Shown: piece by piece, positions 42,443 through 55,007 of the stretch | Layout: every line of letters begins with the position of its first letter | How positions within the stretch are numbered: position 1 is the first letter of the stretch | DNA from: Bremerella alba | Lineage (GTDB): Bacteria > Planctomycetota > Planctomycetia > Pirellulales > Pirellulaceae | Assembly: GCF_013618625.1 (NCBI RefSeq) | Contig: NZ_JABRWO010000001.1 | Span: 372,001 to 436,000, forward strand | Direction of reading: 5' to 3' | DNA length: 64,000 nt | Translations under genes and position numbers: made by a program | The notes under the pieces: generated by a model | The model's database searches: none | Told to the model about the DNA's origin: nothing | What the model saw: the letters and a program-made list of their open reading frames with translations, nothing else

Positions 42443-43836
42443 GCGTCATTAAAAGCTACGATCACCCCACCAATGCCGACCAGTTCAACAAGGACCAGGC
42501 CCGCACTCATTGGCACGATTCGTCGCTGTGGTTCATCCGCGAAAAACGGGACCGCATGTCGAAGAGCTTGCCCGAATGGGAAACGCTACGGGAATGCGCT
42601 TCGCAAATCAAAGCCCATACCGTCAGCAAGTTGGCCGACTACTTGGAAGAGTTTGAGAAGAACGCGACCGCGCGCGGAGCGACCATTCATTGGGCGAAGG
42701 ATGCCGAAGAACACAATCAAATCGTGCTCGACATTTTACAGAAGCACGAGGCGCAGCGAATTGTCAAATCGAAGTCGATGCTGACCGAAGAATGCCACTT
42801 GAATCCGTGGCTTGAGAAACACGGTATCGAGGTGGTCGATACCGACCTGGGAGAACGCATCGTTCAGCTGCGGCAAGAGGCTCCTTCCCATATCGTGATG
42901 CCGGCCATTCACCTGAAAAAGGAAGAGGTCAGTGATACGTTTCACGAGCATCTGCAAACCGAACAAGGCAACCACGACCCGAACTACCTGACCGAATCGG
43001 CACGCCAGCATTTGCGGCAAAAGTTCTGCCAGGCCGACGTCGGCATTACCGGCGTGAACTTTGCCATCGCAGAGACCGGCGGCTTTGTTGTCTGCACTAA
43101 TGAAGGGAACGCAGACCTGGGCGTTTCGCTTCCGAAGGTTCACATTGCTTGCATGGGAATCGAGAAGCTGATTCCTCAGGTAAACCACCTCAGCATCTTT
43201 CTGCGACTACTGGCCCGCAGCGCGACTGGCCAACCGATCACGACGTACTCTTCGCACTTCCATGGTCCGGTGGAAGGGGGCGAACTGCATATCGTTTTGG
43301 TCGACAACGGCCGCAGCGAATTAATGAACAGCGACGACTACCGAAACTCGCTCAAATGCATTCGTTGTGGTGCGTGCATGAATACATGCCCCGTCTATCG
43401 CCGCAGCGGAGGCCATAGTTACGCAGCGACCGTCCCAGGGCCGATCGGTTCGATCCTCAATCCACTTCGCGATGCCAAACACCACAAGACGTTGCCTTTT
43501 GCGTGTACGCTGTGTGGCAGTTGCAGCGATGTCTGCCCAGTGAAGATCAACCTTCACGAACAGCTTCTCACACTACGCACCGAAGTGAAAAACCAGAAGC
43601 AGCTGCCGATGTCGAAAACGCTGCCGATGCGGATTGTGTCGTATGTCTTCCAGCGGCCCAAGCTGTATGCCTGGCTCGGGGGTGTCGGCAAGTTTTTCTT
43701 GCGATCGATGCCACGTTTTCTGGTATACAACGCACTCAATCCATGGGGGCGCAATCGCGAGATGCCGGAAGCTCCACCGGAAAGTTTCCGCAAGCAGTAC
43801 GCCCAACGAGCGAAAAAGAAGAACGACAACCGATGA
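42439..43836 (+). CDS. lutB: Lactate utilisation protein B (4Fe-4S ferredoxin-type)
   Basis: 465 residues. LutB carries a ferredoxin-like pair of 4Fe-4S sites in its C-terminal half: C307, C310, C313 and C317 (CIRCGACMNTCP), and C356, C359, C362 and C366 (CTLCGSCSDVCP). The N-terminal half is a LutB/YkgF-type domain with VNFAIAETGGFVVCTNEGNA and VHIACMGIEKLIP. It relays electrons during lactate oxidation with LutA and LutC (family knowledge). The start ATG overlaps the lutA stop by four bases and its stop overlaps lutC by four. The C-terminus is basic (RAKKKN). It is the middle gene of a classic lutABC operon. Confidence 0.96.
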   Translation: MSVIKSYDHPTNADQFNKDQARTHWHDSSLWFIREKRDRMSKSLPEWETLRECASQIKAHTVSKLADYLEEFEKNATARGATIHWAKDAEEHNQIVLDILQKHEAQRIVKSKSMLTEECHLNPWLEKHGIEVVDTDLGERIVQLRQEAPSHIVMPAIHLKKEEVSDTFHEHLQTEQGNHDPNYLTESARQHLRQKFCQADVGITGVNFAIAETGGFVVCTNEGNADLGVSLPKVHIACMGIEKLIPQVNHLSIFLRLLARSATGQPITTYSSHFHGPVEGGELHIVLVDNGRSELMNSDDYRNSLKCIRCGACMNTCPVYRRSGGHSYAATVPGPIGSILNPLRDAKHHKTLPFACTLCGSCSDVCPVKINLHEQLLTLRTEVKNQKQLPMSKTLPMRIVSYVFQRPKLYAWLGGVGKFFLRSMPRFLVYNALNPWGRNREMPEAPPESFRKQYAQRAKKKNDNR

Positions 43837-44438
43837 GCAGCAAAGAGCAAATCCTAAAATCGGTCCGTAACCAGTTGGTCCCCTCGGCCGAAATGCCGAG
43901 CATGGATCAAGACTGGATTCAATACGAAGACGCAGTGGCCCACTTTGGCGATATTCTGCAAGCGGTCGGTGGAACCGCAATCGCCGTGGAAGGGATCGAC
44001 GGGCTGAGCGAAGAGCTTGCCAAGATCCCGTTTTATACCGAAGCGAAAAAGACCGTCAGTTGCGTCGATGGGCTAGTGGGAACACTGGACCTTGATCGCG
44101 TCGAAGACCCGCACGAGTTAGAAGATGTCGACTACGCCGTCCTCCCAGGCGAATTTGCCGTGGCAGAGAATGCGGCGGTCTGGGTTAACGATGCCAAGAT
44201 CCGGCACCGGGTAATCTACTTCATTCCGCAGCATATTTCCCTGGTCATCCACTGCCCCAACGGCCAAGTCGAAGAGGCCGTGGTGCACAACATGGCCGAG
44301 GCATACCAGCGATTAGCGTGGAGTCAAAACGAGTTCGGCTGTTTTATCTCCGGTCCGTCCAAGACGGCTGACATCGAGCAATCGCTCGTGATCGGTGCCC
44401 ATGGGGCGCGTTCGCTGAATGTCTTTTTTGTTTTTTGA
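43833..44438 (+). CDS. lutC: Lactate utilisation protein C
   Basis: 201 residues from the ATG at 43833, which overlaps the lutB stop (ATGA). The LUD domain is seen in VAENAAVWVNDAKIRHRVIYF and the conserved end CFISGPSKTADIEQSLVIG AHGARSLNVF, which is typical of LutC (family knowledge). An open frame upstream to 43503 is a shadow of lutB. LutC completes the LutABC complex for L-lactate oxidation. The last 126 bases of lutC are antisense to the end of the gene at 44313-45194. Since the C-terminus matches the family well, lutC is complete and the overlap must come from the other gene. Confidence 0.95.
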   Translation: MSSKEQILKSVRNQLVPSAEMPSMDQDWIQYEDAVAHFGDILQAVGGTAIAVEGIDGLSEELAKIPFYTEAKKTVSCVDGLVGTLDLDRVEDPHELEDVDYAVLPGEFAVAENAAVWVNDAKIRHRVIYFIPQHISLVIHCPNGQVEEAVVHNMAEAYQRLAWSQNEFGCFISGPSKTADIEQSLVIGAHGARSLNVFFVF

Positions 44439-45194
44439 TTGCGTGAGCCCTTTGGTTTCTTCATCGCGCTTTTTGCGTTCCCGGCGCGTTTGATTCTCTT
44501 CGCCGTCTGGCCCTCGGCTTTGCTCAACCTGCACCACATCGGAAGTTTGGCGACGCCGCTGCTCCCAACGTTCGCGTCGGCGCTCCCATTCCTCTATCTG
44601 CTCAGGCGTCGGATGGGCTTGGTCTCCCCTGCGCCGTCCGCGGTGATTATTGTCGCCGCGTCCCTGTCGGGCGGAATTACTGCGGTTGTCCCAATGTGGC
44701 TTAAGATCGCGGGTTTCGCTTTCGACCATGGCGATTTGCTTTGCGGTCACTTGATAGTGCACGATCTCTGCCTGGCGGCGATTTTCAGGAACGATACGAA
44801 TCACCTCTAGCATCGCGTAGCCATCTTGCGGGCTGAGGTGGGTACTGCGAATGGCACCCACGTCGGTGGCGATCTGGCGATCCACGATTTGGCTCCACTT
44901 GTCGACCAAGATCAGTTCCTCGCGATTGGTCGATTCGTTTTTCGCTGGCTTGAGATCGGTGAGAACGTACACCTGGCAGTCGTCCCCAAACTCGGAAACG
45001 AAGTCCGCTTTGAGCCGAACGTTGTATTTGACCGGCCCCCACAGCGATTCTCGCGGCATGCGATAAGCGAGAAGCTCTTTCTGAAAATAAGCAACGTAAC
45101 TTGGCCCATGCATATATGCTAAAGCGCTAAAGAGAACTAACCCGGGCAAAACCACTTGTGTCATCTTGGTCCAGGTAGATTCCTTAAGGATCAT
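44313..45194 (-). CDS. Membrane-anchored protein with charged, disordered C-terminus
   Basis: 293 residues from the ATG at 45194; the frame stays open to 45329 but the ATG at 45194 has a purine-rich AGAAAGA upstream. A single hydrophobic segment (TQVVLPGLVLFSALAY, about 10-26) precedes a mainly soluble domain with GDDCQVYVLTDLKPAKNESTN and DVGAIRSTHLSPQDGYAMLE. Then comes a long region rich in Arg, Gln, Glu and Lys (RGRRRGDQAHPTPEQIEEW and so on), likely disordered. The last 41 codons are antisense to lutC, ending in a TAA at 44313. No family is recognised. The lutC overlap makes the extreme C-terminus less reliable. Probably an inner-membrane protein. Confidence 0.7.
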   Translation of the reverse strand: MILKESTWTKMTQVVLPGLVLFSALAYMHGPSYVAYFQKELLAYRMPRESLWGPVKYNVRLKADFVSEFGDDCQVYVLTDLKPAKNESTNREELILVDKWSQIVDRQIATDVGAIRSTHLSPQDGYAMLEVIRIVPENRRQAEIVHYQVTAKQIAMVESETRDLKPHWDNRSNSARQGRGDNNHRGRRRGDQAHPTPEQIEEWERRRERWEQRRRQTSDVVQVEQSRGPDGEENQTRRERKKRDEETKGLTQSKNKKDIQRTRPMGTDHERLLDVSRLGRTGDKTAELVLTPR

Positions 45195-45368
45195 GCTCTT
45201 TCTTTCTCTGTCTGTCTGTTCCGGGGCAGTAGCGGCGAAGGTAGGCTGGGGAAGCCGCTCTCTTAGAATCAACCGCGCAGAAGCGCGCAGGTGTCGCTCT
45301 TCAAGCACGATTTTCACGGAATCTGCCATCTCGTCAAGTAATTCGTAGACTTACGAATCGTGCGGAGA

Positions 45369-45701
45369 CTAAATGTCAACTCCGGAGTCGCTAGCACGTT
45401 TTCGCAGGGCAGCCTCGAAATAATAGAAACGACGCCCCTTGTCATATTCTCGCGACCATTGAAAGGTCGAGTAGACCATTTTCAAACTTAGCTTGTCCAG
45501 TTTAACGAGCAAGACAACCTGGTCGATGAATTCGAACTGTTCTGGAAGACGAGCGTATAGCCCTCGTTCAAGCGTTTCTTTCAAATTGGGCACATCCGCC
45601 GCGTCGAGACGATGCGGAACGAGCCAACCTTGCCCGAGCGAGTAAGCACCCCCGAGAGCAAAACTGCCAGCAATCCATTTCAGCATTCGACGTCGCATCA
45701 T
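45369..45701 (-). CDS. Small exported hypothetical protein
   Basis: 110 residues from the ATG at 45701. A perfect AAGGAGG ribosome binding site lies six bases upstream, so the longer frame to 45863 is rejected. MMRRRMLKWIAGSFALGGAYSLGQG has a basic start followed by a hydrophobic segment, resembling a signal peptide or an anchor. The rest is ADVPNLKETLERGLYARLPEQFEFIDQVVLLVKLDKLSL and SREYDKGRRFYYFEAALRKRASD. The EQFEFIDQVVLLVKLDKL motif is striking but I do not know it. The gene ends 175 bases before the anchored protein starts, on the same strand. Its function is unknown. Confidence 0.75.
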   Translation of the reverse strand: MMRRRMLKWIAGSFALGGAYSLGQGWLVPHRLDAADVPNLKETLERGLYARLPEQFEFIDQVVLLVKLDKLSLKMVYSTFQWSREYDKGRRFYYFEAALRKRASDSGVDI

Positions 45702-46103
45702 CGACCTCCTTAGGCATCGAGAAAATTCGGGCGCGATACGTACCAGATTCCCCTTCGTCTTGGCAAGAGCAACAGAGACATGGTTTCCGCTAGCAACGAA
45801 TCCACACCTCTTAATGCAGATATAGCCACCGCTATTAAACGCCGAAGAGGCAAAGCTTGACATTATATTTTGAAATCGTCATACTGCCGTGAAAGGCCTG
45901 TTACTGAGGGGTTGTTCCTGACAGGCTTCCCATTTTTGAGGACCGCGCTATCCCCGCAAGCGCTGAATGCCCAACTAGAGAGAGCCTCATCTCTCACGAG
46001 TCATCTCCTACTTGGTGACGATTTATGGGTGTTCTACCTCCGCTTGTTTGCCGTCACGGCTACGTGAAGGTAAACGTCCCAATTTTGGCCAAGGAGCATA
46101 CCT
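45702..46103. other. Divergent intergenic region
   Basis: 402 bases between the small exported protein (minus) and the DUF1501 gene (plus). It contains the AAGGAGG ribosome binding site of the minus gene and no repeat or RNA that I can see. Promoters for both genes are expected but not resolved. Confidence 0.5.
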
Positions 46104-47579
46104 ATGCTGGTCATACCTGGAAGTAAGGCGAAGGACGTCTGCGATTCCCACCTGGGGCCTACTCGGCGCGACCTGCTGCGCGTGGGTGGTTCTGCCATGC
46201 TGGGGCTCTCTCTCGGGCAAATGATGAATTTGCAATCGGGCCAAGTCCAGGCAGCCGAGTCCAACGCGCACGGACCGAATTTCGGCAAAGCCAAGAGCAT
46301 CATTCTGGTTTACCTGCAAGGCGGTCCGAGCCAATTGGACCTGTGGGACCCGAAAGACGATGTACCAGACAACGTACGTAGCGTGTTCAAGCGAATCGGT
46401 AGCAAAGTTCCTGGGATGGACCTGACCGAGAACATGCCCAAGCTTGCTCAAGAGACGGACAAGCTCACGCTCATTCGCTCGATGAGCTACACCCCGGTTG
46501 GCCTGTTTAATCACACCGCGGCGATCTACCAAATGCATACCGGCTACACGGCCGATAAGGTTAGCCCGAGTGGACAGTTAGAACCGCCCACGCCAAAAGA
46601 CTTCCCAAACTTCGGCTGCAACATCATCAAATTCAAGCCGCCGGAAGTTGCCATGCTTCCCTTTGTGATGATGCCGCGTCCGCTGCAGGAAAGCAACGTC
46701 GTCAACAAATCTGGCACGGCCGGATTTTTGGGGCGTGCTTACGATCCGTATTACCTCTTCCCACCGGGAGATGATATGGACATGAACAAGATGGACCGAA
46801 TCAACGTCGACGACTTAAAGCTGCGGCCCGAAATCACCAGCACGCGGTTGGGGCGTCGGGCACGCCTGCGAGACATGATCAACGCCGGCATGCCAGCGTT
46901 GGACAAAGCGGTCGATTCTTACGACCTGGACAAGTACTATGAAACAGCCTTGAATCTGATCTCCAGCGGTCGAGCACGCGATGCGTTCGATCTTTCTAAA
47001 GAATCCGATAAGACCCGCGATCGCTATGGCCGGAACACGTTTGGCCAGAGTCTGTTACTGGCGCGACGCTTGGTCGAAGCAGGTACCCGTGTTGTGGAAG
47101 TGATCTGGCCGAAAGTCGCCAACAGCAACAATCATAGCTGGGATCATCACGTAGATCTGACCAAACGTATGAAAGACCAATCGGCTCCGATGCTGGATTC
47201 AGGCCTTTCCTCGTTGATTGCCGACCTGGACGACCGCGGCATGCTCGATGAAACACTGGTCGTCGCCGTAGGTGAGTTCGGCCGCAGTCCCCAGCGCGGC
47301 GTGAGCACCTCCGGCAACAACAATAGCGCCGATGGACGCGACCATTGGCCCTATTGCTATACCGCGTGTCTGGCTGGCGCTGGCATCGGACGCGGCAAGG
47401 TTTACGGTGAATCCGACGACACGGCGTCCGCGCCGAAGAACGATCCGGTTCATCCAACCGAGCTATTGGCCACGATATACCATGCGATCGGCATCGATCC
47501 CCAGACAATTGTTTACAACCATTTGAATCAGCCCCGCGAGCTAGTGAAAGCCGAAGCCGTTACGGCACTCTTCGGTTAG
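46104..47579 (+). CDS. DUF1501 protein with Tat signal
   Basis: 491 residues. [22 protein letters not shown] near the N-terminus is a twin-arginine signal. Next come [99 protein letters not shown] and [17 protein letters not shown]. These are DUF1501/DUF1501-sulfatase-like motifs of the alkaline phosphatase superfamily. The enzyme is exported folded, but its substrate is unknown. In planctomycetes it usually sits next to a DUF1549/DUF1553 (PSCyt1/PSD1) gene; here it stands alone, with a strong terminator after its stop. Confidence 0.93.
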   Translation: MLVIPGSKAKDVCDSHLGPTRRDLLRVGGSAMLGLSLGQMMNLQSGQVQAAESNAHGPNFGKAKSIILVYLQGGPSQLDLWDPKDDVPDNVRSVFKRIGSKVPGMDLTENMPKLAQETDKLTLIRSMSYTPVGLFNHTAAIYQMHTGYTADKVSPSGQLEPPTPKDFPNFGCNIIKFKPPEVAMLPFVMMPRPLQESNVVNKSGTAGFLGRAYDPYYLFPPGDDMDMNKMDRINVDDLKLRPEITSTRLGRRARLRDMINAGMPALDKAVDSYDLDKYYETALNLISSGRARDAFDLSKESDKTRDRYGRNTFGQSLLLARRLVEAGTRVVEVIWPKVANSNNHSWDHHVDLTKRMKDQSAPMLDSGLSSLIADLDDRGMLDETLVVAVGEFGRSPQRGVSTSGNNNSADGRDHWPYCYTACLAGAGIGRGKVYGESDDTASAPKNDPVHPTELLATIYHAIGIDPQTIVYNHLNQPRELVKAEAVTALFG

Positions 47580-47629
47580 AACGAACTCCACCCCATCCTT
47601 TTCTACCATCCTCCCTATTCCTTTTCACG

Positions 47630-47670
47630 AAACGGCCTCGGTGAACCCCAATTCATCGAGGCCGTTTTTT
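47630..47670 (+). terminator. Terminator after the DUF1501 gene
   Basis: AAACGGCCTCG (47630-47640) pairs with CGAGGCCGTTT (47657-47667). The stem extends by GTGAA against TTCAT, with one G-T pair, giving about 16 pairs. Six T residues follow. Confidence 0.9.
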
Positions 47671-47925
47671 CTTCGAGAAAAGTGACTTCGGCCTAATCTT
47701 GCAAGATTTTTTTCGACTATCTGGCCCAGATATCGTTATTCTTCCACCTCGTTTTGCGGCTAAACGCCTTTGGAAAGAGGTGCAATTTGGGTAGAACAGA
47801 ATAGAGGACGGCCAGCAAGTCTCCGTACGGGTTTGGCCGTTTCTTCGTTTTCGTGATCGCGCGGTCTGCCAGCAGCCTCTCTCTGAGCTTTCTGGGAAAT
47901 TCTGTGAAAGGACATATAGAGAGAC

Positions 47926-50478
47926 ATGAGCCGCAATTCAGATGAATCGGGCGGGTGCTCAATTGACGAGGTCATCACGACGGCCGCTCTCGCAAACCGG
48001 CCTAGTCGGTCGCCCGATTTCGCTGCTGAAAACCAAGCCTTGCTTGAACTTGGATCAGCTTTCGCTGACTCGCCGAAAGGCGTTTTACAAAAGCTTGCCG
48101 ACATTGCATTGGAATTGTGTGGCGCCGGTTCTTCGGGCATCAGTATCGCCGAGGCCGAAGGGGATCAGGCTATTTTCCGCTGGCGGGCGACCGCCGGAGA
48201 ATTTCAGAAATATTACCTGGGCACAATGCCTCGTGACTTCAGTCCTTGTGGAGTCGTACTACAACGCGACGACTTGCAGGTTATGTCGAACCCGGCCCGA
48301 GCTTTTCCCTACATCGCTTCGATCTCTCCTCAACCGCTGGAAGTGCTTCTTGTTCCGTTCTATCGACAAGACCAGGCGATCGGTACGGTTTGGGTCGTAT
48401 CTCATTCGGAACACAAAAAGTTCGATGCTGAGGATGCACGTATCGTAAAGAACCTCGCTCAATTCGCCTCGGCAGCAGTTCAGAACTTGCAGGCATTGGA
48501 AGAGTCGGAAAACGTAGCGAACCAAGTGAGCTCGCAGCAGAAGGCCCTCGAACAGATCGAACAAGACTTGCTCGAAACACAGCGGCGGCTTCAATCGACA
48601 CTCTCCGCAGCGGAGGTCGCTACCTGGACATGGGAGATCGCTTCCAACCGAGTGGTTGCCGATAAGAATTTAATCCAGATGTTCGGCATCTCTCCTGAGA
48701 TTGCCAATGGGGGGCCCATCGAAGCCTACTTTGCAGCGATTCACCCCGAAGATCAAGACGCGGTTCAGCGAAAAGCACAGCGTGCCATCGAAACAGGATC
48801 TGAGTATGAAGCAATTTATCGAGTTCAAGACGCGAAGGGTGAGCTGCGTTGGGTGATCGCACGGGGATCAGTCGAGCGTGACGAGTACGGCATCGCCGCT
48901 CGTCTGCCGGGGGTAGTCGTGGATGTCACACGCCAGAAAGAAGCTGAGAATCTAGCCAGTCGACTTGCGCACGAGTCGGATCAGTTACGCAGAACCTATG
49001 AGACGGCCCTATCGAATACCGCTGACCTCAACTTCGTTTGCGACGGCGATGGCAAGTTCACCTATGTCAACAAAGCATTTCTCGATCTGTGGCAAAAGGA
49101 GATGTCCGACGTGGTTGGTCAATCGGCCATACCTTCGCAGTCCCCAAACGACATTACCGAACGATTTCAAAATCAAATTCAAACGGTTATTCAAACCCGC
49201 AAGAGTCTTCGCGACGAAGCCACCTACCAGACTCCCGACGGGGTCCGGCAGTATGAATCGATCATTCAACCAGTCCTAGGAGAAGGCGGCAACATCGAGG
49301 CCGTGGTCGGTTCGTCTCGTGATATTACGCAGCGTAAGGAGTTTGAGCAGCATTTACTGGAAACACATCGCCAGAAAGACGAATTCCTAGCTACCCTGGC
49401 TCATGAACTGCGTAACCCCTTGGCCCCAATCCGAACGGGCCTGCAACTTTTAAAATTCGATCACGTCTCGGAAGAAGATGCGACCGATGCGATCGACATC
49501 ATGGAACGACAGATTGCCCACCTGGTACACTTGGTCGACGACTTACTCGATGTTTCGCGTGTGACCAGCGGCAAGATCATTCTTCGCAACGAACCGGTTG
49601 ATCTGCGATCAATGATCAAATCGGCCTTAGAGATGTGTCGCAGTAACATGACCGACCGCCATCACCGGTGGACCGTCGAACAACCCGAGTCGCCTGTCTT
49701 GGTCAATGGTGATGCGGTTCGGCTGACACAGATACTGACGAACGTAATTAACAATTCCTGCAAGTATACGCCCGACGGTGGACTTATCTCGCTGTCTCTC
49801 TCGATAGAAGCAGGCCACGCGATCGTCAAAATCCGTGACAACGGCATCGGAATTCCCGATGACTTGCTCTCTCAGGTTTTTGAAATCTTTAAACAAGTCG
49901 AACCTTCCCTCGATCGCGCCCAGGGTGGCCTAGGGCTAGGCCTGACTCTTTCGCAGCGTCTTGTAGAAATGCATGGCGGAACCATCCGCGCTGACAGTGC
50001 CGGAATCGGGCAAGGCAGCACGATCACCATCTCACTTCCTACGACCGTTCACTCCAAAACCAGCATGCAAGACAAGACTCCCTTAGCAGCTTCTTCGACC
50101 GGCCGGAGCCTTAAAATTCTAGCCGTGGACGACAACGTCGGGGCCGCACGACTCTTGAGCAAGCTACTGAGCAAGCTCGGAGACCATGACGTCGATGTCG
50201 CCCACGACGGAAACACGGTACTCAGAAAAGCGGCCGAGGATTGTCCCGATTTAATTATTATGGACATCGGGATGCCGGGAATGAACGGATATGAAGTGGC
50301 CCGAAAACTCCGTCAAATGCCTGAAGCTAAAGATACTTTCTTGGTGGCATTAACGGGATACGGCCAAGATTCCGATCGCAATGAAGCGCGTTCATCCGGA
50401 TACGACGAACACCTGACCAAGCCCCCTTCGCTAGATGCCTTGCAAGACATGCTGCGACATCCCAAGCTACATCAGTAA
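47926..50478 (+). CDS. Hybrid sensor histidine kinase: GAF, two PAS, HisKA, HATPase and receiver
   Basis: 850 residues. A GAF domain spans about 35-190 (with FSPCGVVLQRDD and HSEHKKFDAEDARIVKNLAQFA), a coiled coil 195-220, a PAS domain about 225-340 (ATWTWEIASNRVVADK) and a second PAS about 350-470 (TADLNFVCDGDGKFTYVNKAF). The HisKA domain has the phosphoacceptor His at 493 (AHELRNPLAPIR), and the HATPase domain has NVINNSCKYTPDGG, DNGIGIPDD and GGLGLGLTLSQ. A receiver domain near 730-845 has Asp780 in IIMDIGMPGMNG. There is no membrane helix, so it is cytoplasmic and senses a diffusible signal. No partner regulator is adjacent. It is convergent with katG. Confidence 0.93.
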   Translation: MSRNSDESGGCSIDEVITTAALANRPSRSPDFAAENQALLELGSAFADSPKGVLQKLADIALELCGAGSSGISIAEAEGDQAIFRWRATAGEFQKYYLGTMPRDFSPCGVVLQRDDLQVMSNPARAFPYIASISPQPLEVLLVPFYRQDQAIGTVWVVSHSEHKKFDAEDARIVKNLAQFASAAVQNLQALEESENVANQVSSQQKALEQIEQDLLETQRRLQSTLSAAEVATWTWEIASNRVVADKNLIQMFGISPEIANGGPIEAYFAAIHPEDQDAVQRKAQRAIETGSEYEAIYRVQDAKGELRWVIARGSVERDEYGIAARLPGVVVDVTRQKEAENLASRLAHESDQLRRTYETALSNTADLNFVCDGDGKFTYVNKAFLDLWQKEMSDVVGQSAIPSQSPNDITERFQNQIQTVIQTRKSLRDEATYQTPDGVRQYESIIQPVLGEGGNIEAVVGSSRDITQRKEFEQHLLETHRQKDEFLATLAHELRNPLAPIRTGLQLLKFDHVSEEDATDAIDIMERQIAHLVHLVDDLLDVSRVTSGKIILRNEPVDLRSMIKSALEMCRSNMTDRHHRWTVEQPESPVLVNGDAVRLTQILTNVINNSCKYTPDGGLISLSLSIEAGHAIVKIRDNGIGIPDDLLSQVFEIFKQVEPSLDRAQGGLGLGLTLSQRLVEMHGGTIRADSAGIGQGSTITISLPTTVHSKTSMQDKTPLAASSTGRSLKILAVDDNVGAARLLSKLLSKLGDHDVDVAHDGNTVLRKAAEDCPDLIIMDIGMPGMNGYEVARKLRQMPEAKDTFLVALTGYGQDSDRNEARSSGYDEHLTKPPSLDALQDMLRHPKLHQ

Positions 50479-50528
50479 TCGCCGCGACAAACGCAGGAAT
50501 TGGTTCAGGTTTTGTCTATTAGAAAAAC

Positions 50529-50569
50529 AAAAACGCGTCCTGCCACTGGGGTGCGGCAAGACGCGTTTT
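50529..50569. terminator. Bidirectional terminator between kinase and katG
   Basis: AAAACGCGTC (50530-50539) pairs with GACGCGTTTT (50560-50569), with an inner TGCC/GGCA stem. A run upstream and T run downstream make it usable for both convergent genes. Confidence 0.85.
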
Positions 50570-50599
50570 CTAAAGGTTTGATTGCCCGAAAACCGGCGA

Positions 50600-53459
<2,860 letters not shown>

Positions 53460-54899
53460 ATGTTCCAGAATACATCCGGAAAGCCCCTGGATACGCACCA
53501 GAAGGCGCTCAGCGTCAATTTGGATAACCGCCGATACGGCACGTTTGCTGAGATTGGTGCCGGCCAGGAGGTCGTTCGCTGGTTCTTCCGTGTTGGTGGT
53601 GCTGCCGGCACGATCGCCAAGAGCATGTCAGCTTACGACATGCAGGTCAGCGATGCGATCTATGGCCGTGCAAAGCGATACGTCTGCCGTGAACGGCTGC
53701 AAGCGATGCTCGACCAAGAGCACGCACTGAACCTGGAACGGTTGACCGACATGCGGGGCGAGACAAGCACGTTCTTTGCTTTCGCAGATACCGTGAAAGC
53801 CCGCGGCTATCAGGGGGGATCGGAATGTCACGGCTGGATGGGCATCAAGTTTCAAGCCCACTCTCGCGATGACGACAGCCAGATCATCATCCATGTCCGC
53901 ATGCTGGACAACGAGATGGCCCTGCAACAGGAAGCGCTTGGCATTGTTGGCGTAAACCTGGTGTATGGTGCGTTCAATTACCATCATGAACCTGAATTGC
54001 TGGTCGATTCGCTGCTAGATGGTCTTTCGACCTCGCGCATCGAGATCGACATGATCGAGTTCTCAGGCATCGCTTTCCGCCGAGTCGATAACCGCCTGAT
54101 GAGCTTGAAGCTGGTGGAATTGGGCTTGAGCGGCGCGGCCATGTTCGCTGCCAATGGCGAGGTTTTGCAGCCGTCGGAATTCCTTTACAAGAAACATATT
54201 CTGGTAGAACGCGGCAGCTTCCGTCCGGTTTGCAACGTGAACCTAGACATGCTTAATTGTGCTCACGAAAAGTTCTCGCAGCTTCCTGACGTCAAAGGGA
54301 AAGAGGTGGCTCAAATCATGGAGATCACCATGCGGAACTTGAAAGCCGAAGGTGAAATCGACCGCCGCGACTTCTTGGCGCGGGCCGACGTGATGGCCGC
54401 CTGCGGCATGAACGTGCTGATTTCTGACTACTTTGAATACTATCGCCTGGGCGCTTATTTGGCTCGCTGCACTAACGAACATATCGGCGTGGTCATGGGA
54501 GCAGCCAGCCTCCGTGAACTGTTCGACGAAAAGTATTACACGAAGCTCGATGGCGGTATCTTGGAGTCGTTCGGACGACTGTTCAAGAACGATCTTAAGA
54601 TCTACTGCTACCCCCTGAGAGATCGCGACACCGGCGAGCTACTGACCTGCGAATCGCTGAACATCAAACCGGAACTGCAGAAGCTCTACCGCTACTTGCT
54701 AGAACGGGATGGGATCAGCGATCTCGACAACTACAATCCCGAGTGCCTGGACATCTTCTCGCGAGATGTGCTTAAGAAGATCGGCGATTGCGACCCCACC
54801 TGGGAAACGATGGTACCACCACCGGTGGCCAAGGTGATCAAGGAACGCAAGTTCTTCGACTACCAGTGCCCCGATGATGATTCGTGTGCGGTCTCGTAA
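53460..54899 (+). CDS. Conserved protein of unknown function, often annotated as nicotinate-nucleotide adenylyltransferase
   Basis: 479 residues from the ATG at 53460, where the conserved MFQNTSGKPLDTHQKAL begins. The sequence is globular, without a signal peptide or helix. Conserved stretches include YGTFAEIGAGQEVVRWFFRVGGAAGTIAK, SAYDMQVSDAIYG, ECHGWMGIKFQ, VERGSFRPVCNV, RADVMAACGMNVLISDYFEYY and GGILESFGRLFKNDLKIYCYPLRD. I recall this protein family as present in cyanobacteria and planctomycetes and commonly called NadD in annotation, without nucleotidyltransferase HxGH motifs here. No HxGH is visible. The true function is therefore unknown. It is divergent from katG and ends before a convergent TPR gene. 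Confidence 0.88.
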   Translation: MFQNTSGKPLDTHQKALSVNLDNRRYGTFAEIGAGQEVVRWFFRVGGAAGTIAKSMSAYDMQVSDAIYGRAKRYVCRERLQAMLDQEHALNLERLTDMRGETSTFFAFADTVKARGYQGGSECHGWMGIKFQAHSRDDDSQIIIHVRMLDNEMALQQEALGIVGVNLVYGAFNYHHEPELLVDSLLDGLSTSRIEIDMIEFSGIAFRRVDNRLMSLKLVELGLSGAAMFAANGEVLQPSEFLYKKHILVERGSFRPVCNVNLDMLNCAHEKFSQLPDVKGKEVAQIMEITMRNLKAEGEIDRRDFLARADVMAACGMNVLISDYFEYYRLGAYLARCTNEHIGVVMGAASLRELFDEKYYTKLDGGILESFGRLFKNDLKIYCYPLRDRDTGELLTCESLNIKPELQKLYRYLLERDGISDLDNYNPECLDIFSRDVLKKIGDCDPTWETMVPPPVAKVIKERKFFDYQCPDDDSCAVS

Positions 54900-54927
54900 A
54901 ACGAGCGTCTACCTAGTAGCCAACTTT

Positions 54928-54968
54928 CACCACGCTTCCAACGATAATGATTGTCGCGAAGCGTGGTG
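54928..54968. terminator. Hairpin between convergent genes
   Basis: CACCACGCTTC (54928-54938) pairs perfectly with GAAGCGTGGTG (54958-54968) around a 19-base loop. It lacks a T-run, so it may be a weak terminator or RNA stabiliser. Confidence 0.55.
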
Positions 54969-55007
54969 TGCGATCCGGCTGCTTAAGCCTAACTCTGCTG
55001 TGTGCTC

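Noticed and set aside
43503-43832. Upstream extension of lutC
   Set aside because: It is a shadow of lutB. The ATG at 43833 overlaps the lutB stop by four bases and begins the conserved protein.
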